Below are positions 32,330 to 44,533 of a stretch of 64,000 bases of DNA, piece by piece. The position numbers and the translations under genes were made by a program. The notes below the pieces were generated by a model that was not told where the DNA came from, ran no database searches, and saw only the letters and a list, made by a program, of their open reading frames with translations. Source of the DNA: Sycon ciliatum (Eukaryota > Porifera > Calcarea > Leucosolenida > Sycettidae); the NCBI RefSeq assembly GCF_964019385.1, contig NC_088649.1, positions 25,454,017-25,518,016 of the forward strand, given 5' to 3'. Within the stretch, counting starts at the first letter, position 1; the number at the start of each line of letters is the position of its first letter.

Positions 32330-32545
32330 TGAGCCAATAATAAGAGTAGAAAGGAAAAGGACATATGGAAACGAGTTAAGAGTAACTCTCCACCGCTGTA
32401 ACTAGATACTATATACAGTCAGAAAGTGCAACAACTGGGCACAAAACTGACAGAGTACTGAGACATTCGACGTCCTGACACCTAGCTTCAACACATTCCC
32501 GTAGCGCTAACCGACAGCCTTCCAACTTGGAAGGTTCAATTATTA
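32330..32545. repeat. Repeat R1 (Penelope-associated leader), copy 1
   Basis: A ~200 bp block (AAGGAAAAGGACAT, GAGTTAAGAGTAACTCTC, ACAGTCAGAAAGTGCA, then GCCTTCCAACTTGGAAGG) recurs at 37038-37240 and 37610-37775, with a tail remnant at 38785-38830. At 37 kb it abuts the truncated 5' edge of a Penelope-like ORF. That suggests it is the element's terminal repeat or leader, which is inference. GAGTTAAGAGTAACTC is itself an imperfect palindrome. Confidence 0.65.
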
Positions 32546-33029
32546 TTATTATTATGGAGTTGGCTTTATTTCACTCACGTTGTCATGACATGAGGTAAGA
32601 ACCCCATCACCGGGTCAAAAGAGACCAAGGGTAATGAGAGAAAAAGAAAAAAAATAGATAAATGGCCAACGCAATGAAGACCGAAGCAAAAAGGATTGTA
32701 AAAATCAAAGCAAAAATATTGAAAGCCGACGCAGAAACTGAGAGACGGACAGAAATAAGCAGAACGATGGGGGATGCCAGGACATATTCGAATACAAAAA
32801 GATGGAGGAGGACAGGACATATTCGAATACAAAAAGAGTAATCACAAAAATGGACTACCAGTACAGGAATAGACCTGTAGAAATAGAGGAAGAGATGAAT
32901 GCCGGACATACTCAAATGGCAAGAGAAAAATCAGGCTGTGAGAACCGTCGTACTGCACATTCATGGATGTCAAAGCAAATGCGGCATTGGAGGTTTATAC
33001 AGACTAGCTCTACCCGTAACATGAGGAGC
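32546..33029. other. No gene seen; short duplicated word
   Basis: Purine-rich. The word GGACATATTCGAATACAAAAAG occurs twice, near 32779 and 32815. A 112-codon plus frame is compositional. Confidence 0.5.
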
Positions 33030-33614
33030 CTAATGCGGAATGCCAAGAACCGACTTGACGATGTTCAGCGTGCCCAGGATAGCACATTGCTGAGCCCTTT
33101 CAATGCGCAGGGTGCCTGCCAATGCCAACACAAAGTGTGACAGGGACACACCAGTCAGTCCACCAAGCGCCCCAACAACCAGGGACACAACGCGGACATC
33201 ATCCACATGCCAGATGCACCGCAGCTCTTGGCAAAGGGAAGTGTACTTTGTTATTTTTTCGGCGATTTTTGTGGGCACATTCTGGTCCAGTGGAACACTG
33301 ACATCCATCAGCAGCACCTGTGTGCTGGACCGCAACACCAGGTCTGGACGGTTGTGGCGCACTTGCGTATCCGTGGGAATATTGAACTCCCACAGGAGCT
33401 TCATGTCAGGATTTTCCGTGACAGGCACAAGATGATGCTTCAGCGGGTTGCTTCCCGGCTGACCCAGACCATGCCGCTTGCATAGTGCCCAATGCACCAA
33501 CTTGACGAGCGTGTCATGCCGTTCGATATACAGTGTTTTGGCGAGGGCTGGGCAACAGGCCACAATGTGATCAACTGTGTCTCCGCGAGTGCCGCAAACT
33601 CGACAAATGTCCAC
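33030..33614 (-). pseudogene. Second RLE-type retrotransposon, C-terminal end
   Basis: A 194-codon minus frame with a CCHC finger (C4-x2-C7-x8-H16-x4-C21), RHDTLVKLVHWALCKRHGL, and a restriction-like endonuclease core (HNRPDLVLRSS, then LLMDVSVP). It continues with KIAEKITKYTSLCQEL, typical of RLE-type LINE C-termini. The sequence is clearly distinct from the (TTC)n-associated family at 7-16 kb, so it represents a separate lineage. The upstream side is cut at about 33615 and joined to a Penelope tail. No RT remains. Confidence 0.75.
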
Positions 33615-34040
33615 AACATTAATGTTTTCTCAAGATTGTCACGTGGTAGATGTGCGTTACATTTGGCTGTGCTAGAAGCTTTGTATATCCGTAAGTTAGA
33701 TCCTGAACTTTGCGTACAGAAAGAAAATGTGTTGTCGCTACAATTGTTTGGTGTTACTCCTCGTCGAGGTGGTAACAATGTAACTTAATTTGCTCACTAT
33801 GTTGTTGTCACTATTATTATTTTCCTTCGAGTTTTGTGTCGTGCTAAACTTGATAATTTTCCACCTTGTCACGAGTGTTGTTATCTAATTATCTTTACGC
33901 TATATAAGTTTTAGTCTTTCCAGCTTGAGCCATTCCCTGTATAATCCTTGATGAGAAGGGACCGAAAACGTTCGGATACTTATGACAAGTGCCTTATTAT
34001 GACTGGATGTGTGTTTGCGTGGATATTTGCGACCCATAAC
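33615..34040 (+). repeat. Penelope-like C-terminus and 3' tail, copy b
   Basis: Closely matches 28190-28620: the same protein end (LHLAVLEALYIRKLDPELC), stop, and tail with GATGAGAAGGGACC and the CCGAA...TTCGG hairpin near 33950-33975. A short (ATT)n run follows at 34055-34080. Confidence 0.8.
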
Positions 34041-34309
34041 TTACCTTCGTTTTAAATTATTATTATTATTATTATTATTAAAGAGAAATGGAGTGAGAAG
34101 AAACAACACCTATGAAAATGATAATCCTAGCACTAAGGTAATAACAGGGAAAACTGCGAAAGCACTAAACGAACTTGTATACTGTGACACAAGATATGAC
34201 ACCATGGCCAACTAGAGCCAAACAGACAGAACAAGCTGCTACTAAAACAATTTCAAACGAATAATGCTGTCCTTCTGGACACACAGATTAGGCTTATGAA
34301 TACGTTGAC

Positions 34310-34860
34310 AAACAGCTTCTAACACACTCAACTGCAACTTATACCCATGACGAGCACGGCACAAAACAGAAAAAGAAGAATCAGAATAAACCTTGCATCA
34401 ATCAGGACGAGATGCAAGATGCTTATACACTGATGACTTCCTACTAGAAAACACACGCTCGTACCCACTCTTACTCACACAATCATTCTCGCTCTCACAC
34501 TCACCGGAATCACTGGACTCACTGGCCGAATCCTCCTCAATGCGTCCTGCCTCGGAGCAATCAGGTCCCGTCTCCTCCCATCCCTCGTCTCACGTTCCTG
34601 TTGTGTATTCCGTTGGCTCGGTACTTCCGTACTGAAATAGGTCATGGTGTAATTAGCAGTTGTTCTTCTGGGTCTCGTTGATATTGAGGTAGGTATTGTT
34701 GTCGTCTCTGCCGGTGATGCAGCAAGCGATGCTGATGCGAACGTGTCTGCATGCAACACACGTGGCGTCGCCAAAGCCACATCCACCTCCGCTGGTGGAG
34801 GGAGTGACTTGGTCATGGTTATAAGTTGCAGTTGAGTGTGTTAGAAGCTGTTTTAAACGT
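34310..34860. repeat. Inverted repeat pair, ~42 bp arms
   Basis: AACAGCTTCTAACACACTC... at about 34312-34352 recurs inverted at 34810-34853. A relative of the left arm and its neighbour sequence lies at 48670-48780. A 113-codon minus frame between the arms (Thr/Arg-rich) has no recognised domain. Confidence 0.6.
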
Positions 34861-34869
34861 TTTCGTCGC

Positions 34870-35896
34870 CATCTCATCAGAGGATTACTGGCAAATCTGG
34901 CAAATCAACAATTCTCTCACCAGTCACCTGGTCACCGTGCCTGCAGGGTACAACTTACTAGCCTGTTTGACCTTTTTTGGGTGCAGTCCTGTCACTTGAG
35001 TTGAACTCGAGTTGAACCTTGGTGTGAAAGTTATCACCTGCTGGCGTGGTGACCAGGTGATTTGGGCACCCAGGAGCACGTGACCGCTTCTTCAACCATG
35101 TTCGATTGGGAATAAAGGAGGAACGCTGCATCGCAGCCTTTTCGGACCAAAACCAGTCGACTCAGCATCCAAAAGACTACAACATATGGGCCCATCGCGG
35201 TCATCCGTGCTTTTATAAGAACGAAATGGCGCTTTTTGTGACATTTTGCATACAAATCCCCATCTAGTAGGGCGCAGTCACCCAGTTTCGGTGGAAGTGC
35301 GCGAGTTCGATTGGGATTCAAGTAGGAAGGGAGCGTCTCAGCTTCCTCGGACCAAGACCATTCGACTCAGCACCCCGAAGACTGCAACTGGTGAAATTTT
35401 AATTTTTGCCTTAACTTCCCCTTTAAAGTTCGTTGGAATCAGCAAGAAAGGGAGCACGGGACAGGACGTTGCTGATGTTGGGGCTCACGAAATGAAAACA
35501 CATCATTTTCGACTTGCAAAACAAACGTTCGTGCGAAAATTCGACATTTTGATGTTCGACAAATGACCGAAGAACGCCGAACCGAAATTCGGAATGCAAA
35601 ACCTCACTAGTGATGGTAAATCTATCCTTCTTCGATCAATCCATATCTGGCTTGCATCATACTGGCAACTAACACCAATCAAGAGGGCCCTCGGCCATTC
35701 GCTTGATATCATGGGGAGCGCATCAAACTATGTCCACTGCGAGCAAATACAAATTGCAATTTCAAATTTGGACTTCACGGAGAATTTCAAAGTTTTAGGA
35801 AATAAGAGGCCACATGCCACGTACTGATCTTTTCTGTCCAAAACTCAACACTTGGAAGCCAGATATGAAAGAAAGGAAAATCATATGAAAAAAATT
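34870..35896. other. No gene seen; diverged direct repeat
   Basis: Two ~90 bp stretches at 35100-35185 and 35300-35390 share TTCGATTGGGA, CGGACCAA and CGACTCAGCA in the same order. No exon or known element is recognised. Confidence 0.4.
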
Positions 35897-36135
35897 AAGT
35901 TACATAGTGAGCAAATTAAGTTAGATTGTTAACACCTCGACGAGGAGTAACACCAAACAATTGTAGCGACAACACATTTTCTTTCTGTACGCAAAGTTCA
36001 GGATCTAACTTGCGGATTTACAAAACTTCTAACACAGCAAAATGCAACGCACATCTACCACGTGACAATATTGAGAACACATTATCACTGTACAACTCAC
36101 GACAATTGGTACGGGCTGACAGATGTTGCTTGATT
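35897..36135 (-). repeat. Penelope-like C-terminus, copy c (inverted)
   Basis: Inverse match to 28140-28360, covering the protein end and stop but not the hairpin tail. It begins where an unrelated sequence ends at about 35897. Confidence 0.75.
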
Positions 36136-36626
36136 GACGAAGTGCGATTCTTAGCTCCGTTGAGTGGTGTCTCCTCCAATATTCCGTCATCTCGCCTCTT
36201 CGTGGCATCACCACTATCCGTCTCTTCGCGTTTCCGCGGCCTTCCACATTTCTTGACACTAGCCGTTGGGTGCGCGATGCCCAGTGTCCTTTCAGTTTCG
36301 TCTCCTCCATTGCGGATTTCTATTGAGCTTCTTACTCCAACTTGTCCGGTGTCCGGTATTGAGGTGCGTTTTCGCGGTCTACCATGTTATCGAATATTGA
36401 CTGTTGTTGTCACTTCCGTTGTCATTGTACGTGTCCTCACCAGTCCGTATTTTTATTTGGCTTCGCGTCACCCTTCCCGACGCCGACGGTGGTTTACATG
36501 TCGGTCTTTCACCATCTTTCACGCTGTTCTCTGCTGGCCCCTGTCCTACACACGCAGAGGAGGACGTGCATGCAGTCACATCACGGGAAGAGGATGATCC
36601 ACTGATGGACAGGACAGGACAGCACA

Positions 36627-37035
36627 TTATGGAGGACGACCACGGCGAGGACGACAATCGCGCACATCAAGCGGAAAACAACTTAACGGCACATGTTGAC
36701 GAGTGCGTGTGCCCAGGAGCTGGAGGGTTCTACCTAAATGCCGATCTTCACATTGTCGGCATTGAAAGAAATAGATAAGGTTACTTTTACTAAGGGTAGG
36801 TAGAACATCCTTCTTCACACTGAACGCACACACTGTCCCAAATATGACGTACAGCTTGACACACGGATATGATGGACGTACGATACCACGAACATCCTTC
36901 TCCACGCGCGCAGAACCGGCGCCAACCCAGGGTAAACGGAGCACCACTGGGCAGCGGTCAGGTCCAAATTGGATAGTCTTGTCTGTCACCGGTTTTTCGT
37001 TGGTTACCTAGGCCAGAAATTCCTTTGGATAGCCG
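36627..37035 (-). pseudogene. Penelope-like element, C-terminal fragment with GIY-YIG
   Basis: A 120-codon minus frame with the post-RT block (CPVVLRLPWVGAG), KKDVLPTLSKSNLIYFFQC and the GIY-YIG core (CEDRHLGRTLQLLGTRTRQH), followed by PRRGRPP (AT-hook-like). It resembles but is distinct from the element at 30.5 kb. The core His in place of the usual Tyr (RHLGRT versus RYVGRT) suggests decay. The 5' side stops at repeat R1 (37038). Confidence 0.75.
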
Positions 37036-37037
37036 TT

Positions 37038-37240
37038 GTTGAAAGGAAAAGGACATCAGGATACGAGTTAAGAGTAACTCTCCATCACTGTGACTGCATA
37101 CTATAATACAGTCAGAAAGTGCAATTACCAGGCACACAACTGACAAGAGTACTGAGACATTCGACGTTCTGACACCTAGCTTCAACACATCTCCGTAGCG
37201 CTGACCGACAGCCTTCCAACTTGGAAGGTTCAAGGTTATG
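37038..37240. repeat. Repeat R1, copy 2
   Basis: See 32330. It lies immediately upstream of the Penelope-like fragment on the minus strand. Confidence 0.7.
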
Positions 37241-37355
37241 GAAAGATCAAAGAGGGGAAGGCAAGCGCAACGAAAACGAGCAAAAGCTACAGCCCCAACG
37301 GAACAAAGAATTTCGATTCTTACTGGACGATGACGAGACCAGTACGATATTTGAC

Positions 37356-38910
37356 AAAGCGGCCTAACTACAATTCGAAGCAGCAAAGCAGCACACCACC
37401 CTACTTGGGTCGGTCATAAATATCAAAGATAAGCAAAGAAAGGGGAAGCTTTGCGAAAACGAATTGTACAAGCCGAAAGCCAAACTCCTACAGTACTCCT
37501 CATGCATGACATTGTGATGGACTAGTTGACTACAAAACAAGTTGTTTCACACGACGTACGTTTCGCCGTATGGTTCGTGACGGCTTATAAGGTGTGCAAT
37601 TTGAAACTCGGATGTTGAGCCATAAATAAATGTAGAAAGGAAAAGGACATAAGGATACGAGTTAAGAGTAACTCTCGATCACTGTAACTGGATACTATAA
37701 TACAGTCAGAAAGTGCATTAACTAGGCAAACAACTGACAAGAGTACTGAGACATTCGACATCCTGACACCTACTTCCTCCGCGTCATCGAAATTGTCGCA
37801 GTTTGACTTTTGATATAAAACGGGGTATTTACTCACCAGCACTCGTACCAGAGGCAAGGAATCGGACATAGGTGATAGTCATCAGTATAGGGTGACGGCA
37901 AAGTTCTATTTTCTGTTATTGGAAGCTGGAATTTTTGAACTAGACGCAATTTCTTCGCTGATGTCGCTGCGATGGTAATTTCGACTCGCTGAGATCAGTC
38001 AGGCGTTGCAGACTGCACATTTCTCGTGCTTATGGCCATTCACTCAAGCCTCATCACTGTTTTACCTTAGCTGGAGTGAGAAAGACTTCGTGGAACAAGT
38101 GTCAGCGCTTGGAGAAACATCGAGGGGTCAGCAAACTAGATGCCTGCAACAGCGATAAAATTTGTCGCTCTGGCCGAGACACTCAGTACATGATTGTACC
38201 TGCAAGAGCCGTGTAGACTGTACACGTAGTGCTAGTGATGCACGCGCAGGTACCATACCATGGTATACCAGTGATGCTGAAAAAGAGGGCGCGCTGGACG
38301 TGATAGTACACTTACCTGCATGAGCTGTGACCACACAGCTAAAATATATGGGCATGCCACGGCTAAAAAAAAGTTCATTTCAAGATCGAGGTGATTCCGC
38401 CGACGGTAATCAACCGACCTCGCAACGATCGTGTATTCTTACTAGGCTTCGTTGGTGGTGAAGTAGAAATCATCCAGAGCTAGTAGGCGACAAGCATAGC
38501 AGCTCTTGTCCTGTGGAGATAGTCAAAGCGTTTGGGATGAGGCGCGACCAACTTTCAACCTTCCCTTAAACATTTCGGAACGATATTTTTGCGTCCATTG
38601 ACATCAGCGACGGCGAGGACTTCATCTCTGCATTAAAACTTTCAGTCCAACTGTCCTGGTACGTTACTCTAGTCTTCAGACTATCAAAACTGTGTAATTT
38701 TGAATGGCTTAGCTTATGGAGTTGTCAGTGACAAATGACAAGTAACTAGTCAAACTGCGACAATTTCGATGACGCGGAGGAAGTAGCTTCAACACATCTC
38801 CGTAGCGCTAACCGACAGCCTTCCAACTTTTACTTATCTTTGATATTTATGACCGACCCAAGTTGGGTGGTGTGCTGCTTTGCTGCTTCGAATTGTAGTT
38901 AGACCGCTTT
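37356..38910. repeat. Inverted ~80 bp arms with R1 copy 3 between
   Basis: AAGCGGCCTAACTACAATTCG... at 37356-37437 is found inverted at 38828-38910. Repeat R1 copy 3 lies at 37610-37775 and an R1 tail at 38785-38830. The remainder (37780-38780) has no recognisable coding. Confidence 0.6.
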
Positions 38911-39054
38911 ATTCCGTGATATTTGTACATCCAGGAAGGATAAGCTGCCGTTTTTTTCTGCTTCCGACGTTAATCGCAACGCCGGGGTGGAGGCTATTCA
39001 GAGTCAATAGAAAAGTTCCACAGACATCCCCATCCTCATCGTGACAGTACACAA

Positions 39055-39952
39055 TGACAGTACATAGAGGGCCACAATGGTGGACTAATGGACGCTTCAC
39101 AGAATCCTACAAATATATTAGCCAATACAGGACCAAGCGGCGAGCCCATGGCAACGCCATATATTTGTTTATACATAATGTTGCCAAATGAAAACTCAAC
39201 ACCCGACTACCATAACCAGTAGTTTCACTCGACGTACGTTTCGCCGTATTGTTTGTGACGGCTCACCAGGTGTGGAAAATTGAACTCGGACAATGAGCCA
39301 GTATGATTTGAAAACTAGAAGAAAACACGGAAATCGAGTTATGTTTTTATCTCTGATATTGCTGACCCACCCAAGTTGCGTCGTGTGTTGCTTTGCATAG
39401 CTACGGGGATAATTGTAGTAGATAATTGTAGTTGTCATGTTATTGTCATGTAGTTGTCATGTTATTAACTGGTCTCGTCATCGTGCTGTAACACACGGCA
39501 TTCTTTCTACAAAATGACAGTACATAGAGGGCCACAATGGTGGACTAATGGACGCTTCACAGAATCCTACAAATATATTAGCCAATACAGGACCAAGCGG
39601 CGAGCCCATGGCAACGCCATCTATTTGTTTATACATAATGTTGCCAAATGAAAACTCAACACCCGACTACCATAACCAGTAGTTTCACTCGACGTACGTT
39701 TCGCCGTATTGTTTGTGACAGCTCACCAGGTGTGGAAAATTGAACTCGGACAATGAGCCAGTATGATTTGAAAACTAGAAGAAAACACGGAAATCGAGTT
39801 ATGTTTTTATCTCTGATATTGCTGACCCACCCAAGTTGCGTCGTGTGTTGCTTTGCATAGCTACGGGGATAATTGTAGTTGTCATGTTATTGTCATGTAG
39901 TTGTCATGTTATTAACTGGTCTCGTCATCGTGCTGTAACACACGGCATTCTT
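39055..39952. repeat. ~459 bp tandem duplication carrying a Penelope-like RT fragment
   Basis: Unit 1 (39055-39505) and unit 2 (39514-39952) are nearly identical. Unit 1 has a short extra GTAGATAATTGTA stretch. On the minus strand each unit encodes the RT motif B segment GVAMGSPLGPVLANIF, so the duplicated block contains a Penelope-like fragment. The high identity means a recent local duplication. Confidence 0.85.
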
Positions 39953-40082
39953 TGTTGCCGTGTGACCAAGCTAGTGCTCATTTCCGCTGCGCCCACCTTC
40001 CACTCTTTGGTTCTACCCAACGGATCGCAAAGGAACCGTAGAATTGACTTTGTCGTAAATGTGTGGAAGTATAGACTTATTA

Positions 40083-40450
40083 GACACCCTTAGCAAACAA
40101 GGTTATGTTCCCTCAAACCAGTTAACAAGGTTATGTTGTAACGGTATTATCGTAAGGGGGAAAATACCGTGATTTGGGCTCGACCTTTTAGCAAGATGCA
40201 CGCTGTTTTTAGTACGCTGTTGCCACGAGAATAGCTTTTACTTCGCGCGGTACAACCATTTATGTCATCATCTATGCGATACAAGGTGAAATTCGTACGG
40301 TCTATGCAATATTTGGCCAAAACACGTACCTTTGGTCACAACGATAAATCATCCCCCATAACGTTTTTACGCTGCAGCTTCAACGCTATTTGGGTGATCA
40401 AGGTACGAGTACCGTAAAAAATAGTGTTACCGTTGTTTGTTAAGGGTGTC
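40083..40450. mobile_element. 368 bp TA-flanked miniature element
   Basis: Ends GACACCCTTAGCAAACAA and its inverse (TTGTTTGTTAAGGGTGTC) are flanked by TA at 40081-40082 and 40451-40452. No coding. Confidence 0.8.
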
Positions 40451-40452
40451 TA

Positions 40453-41570
40453 TTGGGTGCAGGCGGTAGTTTGTCAAAAGTAATGTCGTCAACGGTAGTG
40501 CGTGTCTGTCTGTCAAGATCGCAGACGGCTATATCGCACTTTTCATTATATTTTGTGTCCTTTGCATGCACAGTCTTCTTTACAACGGAGTTTCACACAA
40601 CCTTCGCTTGTGCGCTTTCAAGTTTCCTACGGATTTTTCAAATGGCAACATCTTAGATTCAGGTGGTGAAAAGAATTATATTGCTTCAAGTAAGTAACCC
40701 GTTTATACCACATCATACATTCCAGGGCTTACCGGTGGCCAATAAGTCAGTGGCCAAAAAGAAATAATAGTGTGAGAGAGGAGAAAGAGTGAGGAAGAAT
40801 TGGATGGGCACGGCCTAGGGGTTAATGACTACTTTAGTTTACGGGCAGAGGTGGTCGCTACAGGTGCACACAGAGTTGTGCAACAGCAGGGACATCAGGG
40901 ATTTGAAGAGAGTACGAGAAGAGATTTCGTGAAGCTGGGTGGGCAAGCAATTTTAAAAAGTAATGAAGGGCTTTGTTCAGGGGAGAATGGAGACAGCAAG
41001 CAGGCCGCGGTGTTGGCAAGTGCCAAGTACGAGAGCGACGTAAATTATACGAATATTGTACGCTGCTAGCAGTATGCAGCGAGAGTATAATTATGTGATT
41101 GGGCATAGTTGTGGCGCAGATAATGTGCGAAGAGTATATGTTTAACTTTAAAGCGTGAACATAATGTTGGTCATTTGATGCAATGCAAAAGTGTGAGAAT
41201 ATATGTAGTATGTATGTCTGATAGATGTGAGATAAAGAATCACTGGTGGGTATAGACCTTTGACTATGTATTCAACATGCTCCGACCAATGGAGGTCATG
41301 CTGAAAGATTAATCTGAGGGGTTTGTGTTTTTGTGCTCCGGTAAGCCAACTATTCCTGAGGGTGATGTGGGATGACGGTTATTGTGGTGGACGGGAGGAT
41401 GAGTGTTTTCTTCGTGGTAACTACCACATACTGAAGCTGATAGGGCAGTTTGCTTTTTTCGAGCTCCGTAGTTTTTCGCAGGTTTTGTAGGAGCCAGCCG
41501 GCAGCAGGCCGGTCTGGAGCAGGGTAGGGACTGGATAATTTAAAATTAGGTAGTAGATAGTTAGAGCGTT
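40453..41570. other. No gene seen
   Basis: Mixed sequence with short frames only. I see no domain, repeat or exon. Confidence 0.5.
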
Positions 41571-41576
41571 CCAAAA

Positions 41577-41996
41577 TGCCCACGTCCGGTGAAAATTGCA
41601 GTTGGAATTTGGTCTCTCCGAAAGTTCTAAAGAGGAACACGGGGACTTTCCACGTTCCACTGCACACAAAAACCCTCGAAGTTGCTGAGGCCCTGATTGA
41701 ACATGGCTACCCCGACCCGATATCCGTGCAGCTGACTACAGTAACGTGAGCTGCAAGGCCACGTTTCATTCCCGAGACACTCTGACACGACTTTGCCGAA
41801 ACAGTTTCCATCTCATGTCAGTGGAAGTGCATGTCACTCAACTGGTGCCTGATTCCCTGGAAATCCAAATCCACGTTGTGCCCATCTGGGTCCAAGACGA
41901 CATTATTATCGAAAGCCTGGGTGTCTTTGGATCGGCCGTTGGGCTTCTTCGCCATGGATTTGTCAAGACGAAGTCAGGGCTCGCCATTGCCACTGG
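41577..41996 (+). pseudogene. Non-LTR ORF1-like (gag-like) segment, part 1
   Basis: The plus strand encodes a gag-like ORF1 in frames broken near 41745, ending in FVKTKSGLAIATG at the point where a DNA element is inserted. Continuation is found at 44930-44948 and 46225-46460, where a CCHC zinc knuckle follows. The family is inferred from the zinc-knuckle order and from the LINE endonuclease downstream (47.5-48.2 kb). Confidence 0.6.
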
Positions 41997-42286
41997 TAGC
42001 CCTTGGCGGATTATGCCGGCATAATATTTGGCATAATCTGGGAATTTCATCAAAAAATTATGCTGCGGCACAATATACGGATTCCAACGCGTAAGGTCGG
42101 CATAATCTTTCGGTTCAGACAAAAATTATGCATAGTGGCATAATACAGCTTTGTCAGGAAGCCTGCAGATGTTTTTTTTTAATACCCCAGTCAACGACTC
42201 CTTGTCATAGCCCTTGGCGGATTATGCCGGCATAATATTTGGCATAATCTTTGGATTTTGTAAAAAAAATATGCTCCGGCATAATA

Positions 42287-44533
42287 TGAGCCGCGCCAAG
42301 CTAAAAAGTGGCTTCGTGTTTTGCCAACAAATCGAGAAAATCACTAAAAGTCACAGTTGCTTTCTAGTTTGCAAGCGGATGAAGAGAGAAGCCTTTTTTA
42401 TGTTTGAGCAACACTTCTTCAGTGTTCCCTCTTTCATCGTTGTGGAGATTCCTCAGTGCTGCCAGAGATCGTAATGGAGCTTCTAGAGACTGTGGAGGTG
42501 AGCAGGATGACATCTGTATCCGTGTGAGCCAAAATCTACTTGACGAGGAAGAGTCGCTCATTCATAGTGGCTGTGTTTCTTATCGTGGCCACGACTAGAG
42601 TGGCGAGTGTAGCTATGGGGATACGTCTACAAGCCTTCCTACTATCATTCTGACAAGCGACCTGGTGAGTTGGCTCTTGCTGCGATGTTTCACTTTGTTC
42701 CGGCTACCTTCAATTTAGTGTTCATGACGTGGCGTACTGGATTCCAAAATTTCCTCGTTTCAAGGAAATAGTGCCACACGACGAAGCGATGCATTGACTC
42801 TACCTGCTAGCACATTGTTCCGTGGCGCCTTCTACCAGTATCCTTGGCAGGGAAGGAGAATGACATGGACTGGGATGGACAAAGAATCAGTGCCGTTTGT
42901 TCGCGATGTGCAGTCTACTGGACCTATGCAGGTGCGAGGGCAGTACACCGATGGAGCTAGATCTCTGGCACAGCACTACGAGCTAAATGAAAGGATTAAT
43001 TCATCCTGGCATAGGTGATTGGAGAGAGGATGACGGACTGTCTTCCCCAACGCAGCGAAACATCTAGTCCCAAAACCATCATGTTGAATGATATGAAAAA
43101 TTGTATTGCGTAATTAAATGACATGAGTCATGATGAAAATTTAATGTAGATCTGTTATTTCTTCTTTCTTGGATCTTCTCATTAGAACACAAGTGCCCAT
43201 TCTTCTTTTATTGCTTGCACACCTGCTAAGCTTTGTCTCTACTTGGTGTCCCATGTTTTCTTGGAGTTTGGGAAGGTCTTGGAATCCTTAGTGGCATTGA
43301 TACCAGCCATTCTGTGACATGTGCACAATGTATGCTTATTTATGGGGGATAAATTATGGCACATATACATTTCAGATTGGCACCAAAATTTCCATGATGG
43401 AAGTTGGATATATAGACATCACTTTGGCATGAAAAAAGAAATTTCCAAAAATAATGCCTATAGTCTGTTTCAAAAAGATTAACAATCAGGTTTGGGTCTT
43501 AAAAAGTATGAAGATAAGGGAAATTTGGACAACAAAGTACATAGAATGGCTTGTTAGGACACGGCAAATTGTTCTGTGAAGGTTTCGGAACAATTGGACC
43601 AGCCGTTGAGGAGTTTGAATTTCGGCCAGGTTTCCGGCCTTTTCCCATGGTTTACAATTTGCCCAGGAAGCCAGTATCGAGTATCAAAACCCACGATTTA
43701 TCCTTTCCTTTTTGGTCTTTTGGTTATGAATGCTGTCTGCTGACCATGAAGTTATGAGTTCAAATCCCAACCTATCCTCAAGTCAAACTTTTTTTCTTCA
43801 TTGTTTTGGACTTTTGGTGATCAAGCTGGTACAAGACAAAGAAGATGGCTGCACCAAACGACTTGTTGTTGGAGCTCGCGCTTCCTGCCGAACTGCCTGA
43901 CACTTGACTGGCTCACGCCAAGTGAACACCATGAACACACCCACAACACTGCAATGGTACGTGGTGTGAGTGAACATGGAAGTCATCGCGCAGTAGCTTT
44001 TTGAGATTTATTGTAGTATTTCAAGATCGCGAATTTATTTGAATTTAGCAGTCAACGCCGTCTTCTATCAGCGTTCACAAGCGTCTGCTTTTCTCAAAAT
44101 GTCGTCGAAGTCACACGGATAGCTTTGCCAAGTCATGGCCTCGGGAATAAGTCCGTGTCTATGTCGTTTTCGTCACGCGGTGAGTAAATTGTATCGCAGC
44201 TCAAAGAAACTATTTTGGTCACAAAACGAATTAGGACCCATGCCGCTCGTCAACATTTACAAGACTTTCGTTTCGACATGTCCTCTCTGACTCCTTTATC
44301 CGATACGAGGAAGAACTCGTTTGTTGTAAACCAGACGTACATGACTGTATCAACGTGAGTGAGTTGTCATTTTTCCTGCTTTCGCGCGGAATATTTCTTC
44401 GAGTTCACAGTGAGTTTTTCCAGGCAGCGCTCGAGTGCTCATACGTTAAGACGCCAAACTCTGCGGGCGATCGCCAGGATTGCAAATCTTTTTGAAACGG
44501 ACTGTAAGCCACCTTTTAGCTTGGCTCGGCTCA
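42287..44533. mobile_element. Element B, TA duplication, 28-bp inverted ends, nested in A
   Basis: Ends TGAGCCGCGCCAAGCTAAAA and its inverse at 44506-44533 are flanked by TA on both sides. The uninterrupted version of the target (CGGCATAATATACGG) is present in the sister copy at 44688, which confirms the borders. The interior shows frames of 70-85 codons with no recognised domain. It is interrupted by element C at 43461. Confidence 0.8.
43461..44504 (+). mobile_element. Family C element, full-length copy nested in B
   Basis: TA at 43459-43460 and 44505-44506. Inverted ends of about 27 bp (TAGTCTGTTTCAAAAAG / CTTTTTGAAACGGACTG). It matches 3958-4953 in opposite orientation over its length. 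A tRNA-like stretch with GAGTTCAAATCCCAACC (box B type) lies near 43750-43775. No transposase. Confidence 0.87.
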
